In this document: in pieces, positions 13,601 to 26,600 of the stretch
How positions within the stretch are numbered: the first letter of the stretch is position 1
How the letters are laid out: every line of letters starts with the position of its first letter
Assembly: GCA_037043455.1 (NCBI GenBank)
Contig: JAWPHD010006762.1
Location: 1 to 64,000 of the forward strand
Direction: 5' to 3'
Source of the DNA: Cyrtodaria siliqua
Taxonomy: Eukaryota > Mollusca > Bivalvia > Adapedonta > Hiatellidae
DNA: 64,000 nucleotides
The notes under the pieces: model-generated
Told to the model about the DNA's origin: nothing
Database searches by the model: none
What the model saw: the letters and a program-made list of their open reading frames with translations, nothing else
Position numbers and translations under genes: made by a program

Positions 13601-16600
13601 GGAGTAGGTGTGTATATAGAAATAAACAGAAATTTTCATGAAGAAGTAACACATTTATAGCCAATGTTAAGCTTTGTGACAAAAAATTACTTATGAACCC
13701 AGAATTTGACCTTGACTGTGACCTCACAGTTTTTGTGATGCCAGGTGTCAAGTGATTCCTGATGCATCATTTGTTCTTGAAAAGGCTACACAAACACACT
13801 ATACTTAAGCATATCAGCCGAAATCTTTTTGTCATCCTCTACAAAAATACACAAATTCTGCTGATTTCATGTAACACTGAAATAGCTTGGTAGAACAGTG
13901 CACACTGAGCATTATAATGATAGATTTGCAATCAGGTTACGGTACACTGAAGTGAAGCCCCCCACACCCACCCCCACCCCACAAGACATATTCTGCTGAT
14001 TTCATGTAACACTGAAATAGCGTGCAAGAACAGTGCACACTGAGCATTATAATGATAGCTTGGCAATCACACACACCCGAGTGTTGTTTTAGTTCTGGAT
14101 GTGAAAGCCGTGGGAAATTGTAGTTGCAAATTGTGCTTAAAAGATGGAATAAGACTGGAGGAAAAATAACTAATACCAGTCTGAAACAATAAAGTTTTAC
14201 CCATTCCATACATCAACAGCATGCAAACACAAAACAACTATAGTTAGGCCAGAGTTTTTTTATTTTTTGGGTCTCAGATTTTTTTCGGAAAAAGTTCCAC
14301 AGGATCGGAGGAGGGGGAAAAAAATCTGAACCTTTATAAGTGTGTATCTTGTAACATGATCTTCTGATTTTACATTAGTTTTTAAACATGATAATTTGGT
14401 TGTTTGACCAAATAATTAATAACGAAAACTTTGTTTTAAACATTTGTTTGTTTTTTAAAATATATATTCATTTTTGCAAAACTTAGGGTCGGAGAGTTTG
14501 AGAACCGAAAAATTAAAAAGATCTGGCCTTAACATATAGCCTATGTAAACAGTAAATAAATTCAATCATTTGTTTGTTTGTTACTTACATGTGTTTCAAA
14601 TCTGACAGAGATATTTGCATAATAATTTAAAATAAAAATACTCTCAGATCTAGAACTGTTACAAGTTTAATGAATAATGATTTCTTCTTGCATGTTAATT
14701 ATTTTAAAATATATCTGCAACAAGAACATACTGTTTTCTCCATTTGCTTGTCTGCCCCTCACGTAGATATATCGACCGATAACAACCACCAACACATACA
14801 GGACGTACAGTAAAATAAAACCTGAAATATACCAAAAATAAAATATAATGGGTTGGCGTCCTCGAACTGCAATTGTTGGGAGTTAACCATGTTAACTGAA
14901 TGGTTTCCCCATCCACTGCTTTGAATACAGATAAAAGTTGTTTTAGCTGAATTTTGGAGGATGAATAAACTTATTCTTACAATACATAGAGAATATCATG
15001 TTAGTGCCTGATGTCATCCAGTTTATCACGTTAGGCACGAAAAAAATTAAACCCTCGGCACACAGGTGAGGCTGAGAAAAAAATGAAGCCTGAGGCTGTG
15101 CCGAGGGATTCATTTTTTTCGTGTCTAACCTGATCAACTGGATGAGATCAGGCACTAACTTGATATTCTATTTATCATGATGATTGTTAAAATCATGTAG
15201 TTAACTTCTTTCCCATTTTGTTTTGTTCAAATATACGGGCCCAAATATACCCAGATATCATCGAATATACCATGACGTCATTAAAAGAGGTGCTGACATC
15301 ATCAAAGGAGGTGCACCTGACGGGATAGAAAAGTAACTGCCGAGATAAGATTTTATCTCAGGCACCCTGTTTCTCGGCAGAATTATACAGATCGACATGA
15401 TAAAATGTAAAATCATGATGCATTATTCATACACAAGGGGTATTGTGGTCAAGTGGATAGCACGGTTGACTTAAAACAGGAGGACCTGGTTTCAGGTCTC
15501 ATCTGTGCCTGGCCAAGACACTTTTTCTTTAGCCTCGTCCGTCTGATGGTTAAGTAAACCGGGCGGTTCTGTTAACAGAGTCGATCCTCCAAGCATACTA
15601 GACGTTAAAGAACCATAGGAATCTACACCTTAGTGAGAGTAGGGCCGGTTCCTGGATTCCTTTGTAACCTTACCCTCTCTCTGGGATGGCTCTAAATGAC
15701 CTATAATGTGTTGATGAAACAACATTCAATTCAACTCATACACATTCTTTTTAGGAAGGACTGAACAGGACAGTCAGGTGTTTTTCCCTTTCCTTTTTTA
15801 GAAAACTGAATTGGGGTTTTAAGGCACACCAATACATGAAAGGTTATATCGCGCCTAACAGGAATGAACATGCCAGGCTCATCCTCCATGTACATCGAGA
15901 TAAAATATGGAGAACGGGCCTAGAACCTTCTCACCCTGAACTGCAGAGTTACTGCAAATTCTATTGTAGACACTCCATTTACGCTGGAGCCCTGTTATAG
16001 TTGTTCTGCCACTGCTCTAGTGATATGAGCGAGATGGCACCTGAAACAACGCAGGGGTCATGATGAAGACCTTTAATGAGCATGAACAAAAAATGATAAA
16101 ATGAACATGAATTTGGGGAGGTTCGACCCTCTGCCTTCCCCTCCAACGGGATCTGCAGTGGCCCTATTCTTTGATTAACTTCAATTTCATTTTTTTGTAA
16201 TATATCTAGGAAAATAATTACATTTCCTAAATGGACATTTGTGTAGTATGACCGTTAGTAAATGCTGAAATTGTCACAATCATAATGACTAACAACTATG
16301 GCTTGCATTTCTCTTCTTAAAATGCAAGACAAATAACAAATATTAAGAAAAATTCTTCTATTTATTTTTTTATATATTTTGGGATCACTCCTCAAAATAA
16401 TTCTCCTGGAAGAAGACTAAAAAGGAATGATTTCTGTATTAAAAACATACAATATACAGACTATAAAATTATCATGTTCAAAAATCCTGCAGAATGTGTA
16501 ACAATATTAGTTGATTTAAATAATAACCATCTAAATATTAACTTTTTCTTTTGTTTGGTGTATTCTGTTGATCTAACAGGATTTACTTCAGCCTTGATAC

Positions 16601-19600
16601 ATCCTGTTACTCACAGTGTATTAATCCTTAACCTGCTAAGCACGACTATAATAGCCTTTGCGTCCATTGTAAACCCAGATCAGCAAGCGAGTTCAGATCA
16701 GCCTACGAGTAACTCGCAAAAAAACCCAACACCCCTTGGTCACATAATTGGAATTGTCTTAATTCAAAGAAAGAGCAGTCCATTATACATATGAAGTGGG
16801 TTAAAGGTTAGTAACTCATAGTATTGAACTGAATTGGATTTTATAGTCGAACCAACAGCTAAGGTCACCAGCTTACATTGGACGCCCCAGTAACTCATAG
16901 TTACAGAGCTCTTATGATAGTTTTATTTCTTATATATTGAATAGACTGGGTTTAGTGAATTTTCAATTTGAAATACCAGACTAATTTTTCAAGGGTCGTG
17001 CAATCTGATAAACAAAAGACTGGAGAGAAGGAGTTCAGTATAAATAAAAAAGTTCACTTCCAGAGGGAAATGGATTCCGTCTAATACATAGAGATTATCA
17101 TGTTAGTGCCTGATCCTATCCAGTTTATCAGGTGAGGCTGAGAAAAAAAAAAAATTGTGCCGAATCTGATAAATTGGATACAATCAGGCACTAACATGAT
17201 ATTCTATTTATCATGTTAAACGTTTAAAATCATTTAATATACCGTTTTTCCACTTTTCCCATATTTTTTTCCGTTCAAAACTACCAAGACATTATCAAAT
17301 ATACCCTGACGTCATCAAAAGAGGTGCTGACGTCATCAAAAGAAGTGCACCTGACGGGATCTAAACGTAACTGCCGAGATAAGGTTTTATCTCAGGCACC
17401 CTGTTTCTCGGCAGAATTGTGAAGATCAACATGATAAAATTTAAGTAATTGAATTTACTGCAGAGCTGTACTCGTTAGAGGCCAGTTTCCGTCCAAGCCC
17501 AGTTTCCGTCATTCTCATTTAAAAACTGTTTTTACACTGCAAATTACTTACGCGATGTCACTTATTGTCAGACGTTTATAACTGAAGATTGGAAACAGAA
17601 AAAGAAAAAAAGAGTAGATAAGCGGTACAAAAACGAAAGGGATTTCTCCAAAAATTGTGTTTACTTCCTTATATGGCGTTGGGGATGCACGCGCATACTG
17701 CCACGTAGTAAATTATTAAAAAAATAACACTACTGACGTCATATTTTTATCACTCTTCAGTGGACGCAGTTAAAATATACTGTGATTATATATTTTAACC
17801 AAAGAAAAGCAACTTGTAAAACCTGTATCTGTTTGATTTACACAGAGTTACCCATCGATACATTGTATATTGTTGTCGTTGAACATTTTACACTGACGTT
17901 ACCAGGCGCATTGTTATAGCGATCGAGGTGACTGATGGAACAATGCAAACATACCATTTTTACAATGAAATTGTTGAATAGACTTGCAAACAAGTTTCTA
18001 ATTCATAAAAGTTTACTGTATATTGATCCAGTAGTTGAATCTATCACTCGATAATATACATGACGGAAACTGGGCTTGTAAAATGATTTCTCAGTTTTAG
18101 TCTATTTATAAAAAGGTCATGTGCCACTTCTATAATTTATAAAAAACAAAATTCATTTATATCAAATTTCCAGGAAACGGTAACCTAATAGAAAATAGAG
18201 AAAAAATTGTCAGGATACATAGATTTGTCTGAAAAATTAGTTTATGTTTACATAAGTGACGGAAAGTGGCCCCCGACGAGTAGACAAGCTGAGTTTTTGA
18301 GTATTTTACTCATGCCTTTTTCCAAAACCCCTCAGCTTTTTAAAATTGCGAGTATCATTACTCATCAACTTACTACAGAAACTCATAACTTTTAAACAGC
18401 ATGAGTATCATATTTGTACGTTTTGTCCTGTGGAACAGTTTATTCCATATTTACATGATGAAAATTGTTCCAAGCATGTGTCTAATATTAAGGTCATACA
18501 TTGTTTCTTTTGTTTTTACTTAACGTCCATTTAATGAGAATAGTTGTTTCTTTTAAAATGTATTAATTCACATCATTTTGAAAGCATGAACTATTTAAAG
18601 CAAGTGTTTACTCTGAATGATTTCCCTTTACTCATTCATTTCGAATCTGATGAGTAAATACTCATTGCAGTCAAAAATTATCTACAGCTCTGTAACTGTT
18701 GTTGTTTTTTGCCCTCTCATGGTCCTAGGGAAGTTTTAAAACCAACTACAAGCTTTCAAAGACCTTCAATATGATGCCCATAATGATATGGTCTGATGAT
18801 TTTCCATTTCTGACCCTAGGGCCTAGGGCCCCAAGGTTTTCAGAAAGATGAAAAACATAAAGTACTCTCAAAGACCTTCAGTTTAATACACATGATAACA
18901 CATTTTGATGATGTCACTGTTTTTTTACCCTTGTGACCCATTCCTTGTTTGACTCGTACATACAAGTAATTCTGGTAGTTTAATTTGAGGGTATATATCT
19001 ATAAAGAAATGAAAACAGGACTTTTTTTGTACTCTTTTGCAACTCTTTTAACAGTATGTCTTAGAAAAGTCCTTAAAGTGTATACTTGAAAGATATCAAA
19101 AATATTTAGTTTATAAGTCTGTAAAAATATAACAAAGCCATAATTATGTTCAAAAGATTGTTTTGGGGTATGTTTAATTAAATTTAATATAATTTGAATT
19201 GTTTCAAATCCTTTGTACCTATTGCTTCAAGTTTTGTAATCGTTTTATCCCACAAAACATAAAATGTCCAGAACAAAGCTGCGATGTAGAAAATGATGTC
19301 CCTGAGGAATGGTCGCTGCATGGCATCGAACGGACAGATTATGGCGATGCTTCCCGCAACAACCGTCGTCACAAATACACCGGCACCTGAAAAAGAAGCC
19401 GCATGATTTGAGGGACATAACTAATGGCAGAAATGATTGTCTTTTTTTGGTATTTTTTTTGAAAACGTGTTTGCAAATTATTCATACCAGAAAGCGCTGA
19501 AAAGAACCTACGTCAAAAAACTATTTCAAATGAATTGAATGTTGTTTAACGGCTCATCAACACAGTACAGGTTATTTAGAGCCGCCCCAGAGAGAGGGGA

Positions 19601-22600
19601 AGGATACATAGGAATCCGGGAACCTGCCCTACTCTTATTATCGAATAGATTCCTTTGGTTCTTTAAAGGGACACATGGCAATCTTGAGTTTTATTAAAAT
19701 ATTAAAATTTGCTAGTGAATTTATTTATCCTGCGTCATTTTGACTTTAAAACTGCTTGCATATGATTAAATAAAAAATTGAGATTTCAATTGTCTGCAAT
19801 ATATCACCAAATTTTTAAATATATTATTGATGCACTATTATAAAAAGTTAGTAATATGTAAAAATAATTTGCTTTGAACTAGTCTAACAATTACTATTAA
19901 TGATTGAACAAATGCAAGTGAAGAGAAAAACTAACGGGACGCCGTGAGTTTTTAAAAAATCAAGATTGCCATGTGTCCCTTTAACGTGCTCGGTTGATAG
20001 ACCGATACACGGGACCGCCCGGTTTACGTCCCCATCCGACGGACGAGGCTAAGGAAAAGTGTCTTGCCCAAGAACACACCGACGGAACTCAGTGGCACCA
20101 CGGAGGATTGAACCCGGGGCCTCCGGTTACAAATCCGCCGCGCTACCGACTGCGCCACGCCAGCCCTCTATTTCAAATGAATACTATTACTTTAAAAATA
20201 TGTTTTCTTCAGCTGGTGAAATTGAGGGATGACTACAAAACTATTTCAACTATAAATAAATAATGAACACGATACAATAGTTTCACAAAGAGTCCTCGAT
20301 ATGTTCAGCGGTTCTGTGTACCATATTGTTTGTTTGTTTTATTTGTATGGTATTTTACGTCATTTTCAACACATGCAACTTTATATATGATTGTCGATTT
20401 TTTGTGGTGGAGGCAGACCGCCACATTTTTCCTGGGTATAACCAATACAGTACACCGCCTGCCATCCGTAAGAATCGACACTTCCTCAAAGCATACAAAC
20501 AGAGACACAATTAGTGTAGATTTACCACGAACATTGTGTATTATACCAACCAAACAGTGCACCAATAGCCAGTCCTGCATCTCCATTTTTTGCATTACCA
20601 ATTGCAGCTATGGCGGAGAATATGTCCGGGGCACCGTTGCCAAACGCCAGAAAGGTTACACCTTAGACAGTGTTAAGGAAACGAATGTGAGAGACGTTCT
20701 GACACTGTGAGCTGTACAGATTTAATTTTAAATTAAATGGAATTGAATTGGGTTTTAAGGTGCACCAACACATGAAAGGTTATATGGTGCCTAACAGGCA
20801 TGAACATGCCAGGCTCATCCTCCATGTACATCGAGATAAAATATGGAGAATGGGCCTAGGACCTTCTCAGCCTGAACTGCAGAGTTTCTGCAAATTCTAT
20901 TGTAGACACTCCATTTATGTTGGAGCCACGTTTATTGTTTTTCTGCCACTGCTCTTAGTGATGTGAGATGGCACCTGAAACAATGCAGGGGTCATGATGA
21001 AGACCTTTAATGAGCATGAACAAAAAATGACAAAATGAATATACCCCTCTGCATGTGACGGTGTGTTTGCAGTGGTTGTATTCTACACCCCGGCAACCAC
21101 ATGGGGGAGATTTAATTTTAAGGTTATATATCTGAACCATTTACATAAATCTTCATAAATCTTCATACAGACCTTTGTTTTGAAAGACTTAAGCTAAAAC
21201 AAGAAATGTATCCATGGGACATGGATGCCCCGCATTAGCCATATCGAAAAGGGGCTTAAAGAAAAACTTGAGTGTAAACCATTATTCGTAGAGTAAGTAC
21301 GTACGGACATTGGTAACACTACTTACACTCATATATATGCCAGTTCCACTTTTGTACTGGGGCATAAAAGATATGAAAATGGAAGAATATGTACTCATGA
21401 CTGTGAAATCATACATAATATATAAAAATAAATCATGGACACCAAGTTTTATTATGTCTCTGTAAAATTAAGTTTAGTGGGGACATTTTATAAATGTGTA
21501 ATTAAAATAAATCCTTGTTTTAATTTTAAATTTACATCATTTTAGCAATATTAAAGTGTAGTTTGCATCCAAATGTGCATATATGTCAGAGATTAATTGT
21601 AAAGGATATTGCAATGTTGTGACTGAGCCTCATTGTGTCTGAGATGACCGCCAGAGAGGGACAGAAGCTGAAATATAAAACATGCCGCATGCAGGACGTA
21701 TAGATTGTTATTTGATTGCATAAGTTCAATTTGGAAAGTGTCTTCTTTTTTTTTGTTAACTGTTCCATTTATATAAAATATTAGTAAATTAGATGTATTT
21801 AGAAGAACTGTCACTGTAAGTGACAAATGCCGCCAAAGTGGTTTTGACATTTGACCTCTAAGTTTGACCTTGACCTTGGAGGAAAGGGCCTGGATTTTGC
21901 GCGCGACAGGTCGTCTTGTTGTGGTGTCAGAGCACTTGTGCCAAGTTATTTGAACATCAAGAATTGCAGGGCAATCCATAGTCCCCCAACGGCCCAGACA
22001 AACATTTTCCAGTCATTTTCTATGATAGAGGTCAAAGATCAAGGTCAATGTCAGAATGACCTTATTTTGGTACGCGACACACCGCTATCCCAAGATGTAT
22101 TCACATACCAAGTTTGGTGTCTCTAAGTGTTATGGTATTGAAAATACGGTCCAGACAAGCATTTCCTATGACAGAGGTCACAGGTCAAGGTCACAATGAC
22201 CTTATTTTGGTACGCGACACACCGCTATCCCAAGATGTATTCACATACCAAGTTTGGTATCTCTAAGTGTTATAGTATTGAAAATACGGTCCGGACAAGC
22301 ATTTTCTATGACAGAGGTCACAAGTTAAGGTCACAATTAACTTATTTTAGTACGCGACACACCGCTATCCCAAGATGTATCCACATCCAAAGTTTGATAT
22401 CTGTTAAGTGTTATAGTATTGAAAATACGGTCCGGACAAGCACTTTCTATGACAGAGGTCACAGGTCAAGGTCACAATGACCTTATTTTGGTAAGCGACA
22501 AACCGCTATCCCAAGATGTATTCACATACCAAGTTTGGTATCTCTAAGTGTTATAGTATTGAAAATACGGTCCGGACAAGCATTTTCTATGACAGAGGTC

Positions 22601-23664
22601 ACAGGTCAAGGTCACAATGAACTTATTTTAGTACGCGACACACCGCTATCCCAAGATGTATCTACATCCCAAGTTTGATATCTGTTATGGGTTATAGTAT
22701 TGAAAATACGGTCCGGACAAGCATATTCTATGACAGAGGTCCCAGGAGAAGGTCATAGTGACCTTATTTTGGTACGCGACACACCACTATATGAAGATGT
22801 ATCCACATACCAAGTTTGGTATCTCTAAGTGTTGCAGTATTGAAAATACGGTCCGGACAAGCACTTTCTATGACAGAGGTCACAGGTCAAAGTCACAATG
22901 ACCTTATTTTGGTATGCGACAAACCGCTATCCCAAGATATATTCACATACCAAGTTTGGTATCTCTAAGTGTTATAGTATTGAAAATACGGTCCGGACAT
23001 TTTTTATGCATTTCCTATGACAGAGGTCACAGGTCAAGGTCAAGGTCACAATGACTTTATTTTGGTACGCGACACACCGCTATCCCAAGATGTATTCACA
23101 TACCAAGTTTGGTATCTCTAAGTGTTATAGTATTGAAAAAACGGTCCGGACAAGCATTTTCTATGACAGGTCAAGGTCACAATGACCTTATTTTGGTACG
23201 CGACACACCGCTATCCCAAGATGTATTCAACTACCAAGTTTGGTATCTCTAAGTGTTATAGTATTGAAAAAACGTTCCAGACAAGCATTTTCTATGACAG
23301 AGGTCACAGGTCAACGTCAAGGTCTCAATGACCTTATTTTGGTATGCGACACACCATTATCCCAAGATGTATCTACATACCAAGTTTGATATCTCAAAGT
23401 CTTATAGTATTGAAAATATGGCCCAAATATCAAGTTTGGTATCTCTAAGTGTTATAGTATTGAAAATACGGTCCGGACAAGCATTTTCTATGACAGAGGT
23501 CACAGGTCAAGGTCAAAGTGACCTTTTTTTGGTACGCGATACACCACTATCCCAAGATGTATCCACATACCATGTTTGGTATCTCAGTCTTATCGTATTG
23601 AAAATATGGCCCGGACAAGCATTTAGAAAGGATGGACGGACGGACAGGGTGCAAACCTGTAGTC

Positions 23665-23698
<34 letters not shown>

Positions 23699-26600
23699 GA
23701 CCGGTGGGGGACTAAAAACTGTCAGAGTTATTGACCGGACACAATAGGGACAGACTAACGGACGCCTCTTTTTGACCTTTGACATCTAAGTGTGACCTTG
23801 ATCTTGGAGCCACAGACCTGGATTTTATGCGCGACACGTCGTCTTGTTGTGATGAGCCAAGTTATTTGAAAATCCATCCTCGAATGTCAGAGTTATTGAC
23901 CGGACACCAATGGGGCGGAAAACGGACTGACGGACAGTGCGTCTACTATATGCCGCCCTTCGGGGGCATAATAAATGCCTGCTGCTCTTGCAGTAAATAA
24001 ACTCAAAACAATACTACTTCTGTGCTCATCAACTCCAGTCCACCAGTCCGATGTCTAGCACAATTTAACACCATGGGAAATTTAAGGGAAAAATTAATAA
24101 AAAGACTGAAAGAAGACAAAAAAAGGTATGTAAGTATGGGATTTAATAATCTTTCAGTCATTTCGCGATGAAGTCTTCTTGCTACATAAAGCAGTGAGCT
24201 CAATGCTCAACTTTATTGATCTACTTCGTTTAGCGGACGTATAATGAAGAAAGCTCATAATGTACTTCAGTTTCAGATGAAATATAAGTCACATGTTAAC
24301 TTCGGTTTAATTAATATTGTTAATGAAAATGTTTGGCCTGGAAAACGCGATGACTGCAGACTTGGCTGGTTTTTGTTGCTAAATCATCAAAGTGTACTTC
24401 GACCACAAAACAAGAATTTAAAAAAGCCGTTAAGCATCATATGAATTACTATTAATGACTTACACAAAGTACAACAAAAACTAGCAGTCGTCTATTTTTT
24501 CAAACCAAACTATTTCATCAACAATAATTCAATCGGCCAGATCATGAAGTCGCATTTAGTGCATATGCACACTTCCTATACCGCTGAAACACATTACAAA
24601 CGTTATAACATTCATATTTTGATTGACACTCATAATACTTAAAAAAATCACCCCGTCCCTTTAAAAGATTTGCAGAAGTGAAGAGGATTCTATTCCATAC
24701 TTACAAGTCATCTGCCGTGACTGCGAGGCCTATAAACAAGAACAGCCACCAAAATATCTGCAAAATATACACAATTCTCTCGTAATAAATAAAATCTTTA
24801 TTTTATTGCGTATTGCATAATAACATTATCATAATACCAATAATAAAAAATAAATGCTTTTTCAAATTCAAAAAATTATAAAAAAATAAATATTTTTTTT
24901 AGTAATACTTTTTGGATAATGTTCTCATTAAAGGGACACATGGCAATCTTGATGTTTTAAAAACTTGCGGCATCTCATTTTTTTTAAGTAACTTGCATTG
25001 GTTAAATCATTAATATTAATTATTAAATAGTACAAAGCAATTAAGTTGTTTTTGCATATTACCAAGGATTTGTACAATTGTACAAATCCTTGATATTATC
25101 AACTGTTAAATTTATTGCACCCATTATACATATATACACACACCTATGGTAGAATAAGGATAAAGTTAACATGAAAACTCAAAATATTATTAAAATATAT
25201 GCAATCAGGTTTAAAGTCAAAATGATACTGTATAAATAAATTGAGATGTTAAATTCAATGCTTGATAAACACTTCAAGATTGTAGTGTGTTCCTTTAAAA
25301 CAAAACTGTCATTACAGGTCATTTGTAAAATAAATTACTACACTAGGTCCTCTTATATCTAGTCAGAACACGGCTTAGTTATAAAAATAACTGTTTTCAA
25401 CCGTTTACACCAATGACGGAGGTTTGACTTTCTTAGAAAATGTATGCGGACGCAAATGCCCCAGCTGTAAGCTTTCTGCTGAAAAAAGGCCACAGCTCCG
25501 CCGAAAGTCCAAGGATCAGGACAGTCCGATGACATGCGCAACTAGACTTCATGCTTATATTTGTTACAAAATATCACCAAAATCTGCGGTGAACTTTAGG
25601 AGGAGCAGTCCAGACAAGATAGTGTAACGTACATACGAAAGTGTGACAGATGTCAGAAAGTGATGTACAAACTAAAGTGTGACATATGGACAGACAAGGG
25701 CATAAGTAATATGCCCCTTCCCACTCATAAAACAATTCTAAAATGACAACATAAAGACTGTTGATAATGAAACTACCCGAAGCAACAATACATACCAGGA
25801 TGAAGCATCCCAACGGCAGCAACTGTGGATTGAAATCACAGTAGACAAACGATGTGTAGTCTATGAAGCCTTCGTCTATCTGGCAATCATCTGCCGCGCT
25901 GACAAAGGTACATCGCTCTGATTTGTTTACGTTGTGGACGTTGCTGCAGTCTGCCTGTCAGAAATTTGGAAGTCATTTACAACAGTGAACTCTAGAATGG
26001 CTAAGCCCTTTTTGGTTCATGCATATAATAATTACTCAAGTATCAATCAGCAAATGAAATAATCTGCATTAGATCAAATTTGAGCCAAAATGAAATAAAT
26101 TTCAATATTTTGGATTTCAACTGCCCTTGATAAGACTGAGAGGATTATATGGATGTTATTTGTTTTTAGTTTAAGGTTGTGGATATTTCTTGGCAGATGC
26201 ACAAAAAATGGTATATTTTAATGTCAGACTGTACATAAATGATAACATTTTTAGAACACATTTTTTATTCTTCATTTGCTCTTATATATGTTTTGTATGA
26301 TGGAAATCAATGTGTTGCGTTATTTATCATCAGTAATTTCATAAAATCAGTCAAAATGAATATTCAGTTTCACAGGAAGGACTCCGCCCAATTCAAAATT
26401 TTGAATATCCTTAAATGGACTGTTTATGTCTAGCGCAGAGAATCTTAGCAGTTTAAATGGACTGTTTATGTCTAGCGCAGAGAATCTTAGCAGTTTAAAT
26501 GGACTGCTTATGTCTAGCGGAGAGAATTTCTACGGAAAATCCACACATAAAAAGTCAAACATGTATGCACGTCAGAGGACTGCACATATCAACAATCGTC

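Noticed and set aside
19994..20263. 89-codon frame with HTDGTQWHHGGLNPGPPV
   Set aside because: It is the SINE body translated; the same string arises from SINE copies elsewhere.
23666..23696. 31-nt C homopolymer as a biological feature
   Set aside because: Real length cannot be trusted; homopolymers of this size are prone to sequencing and assembly error.
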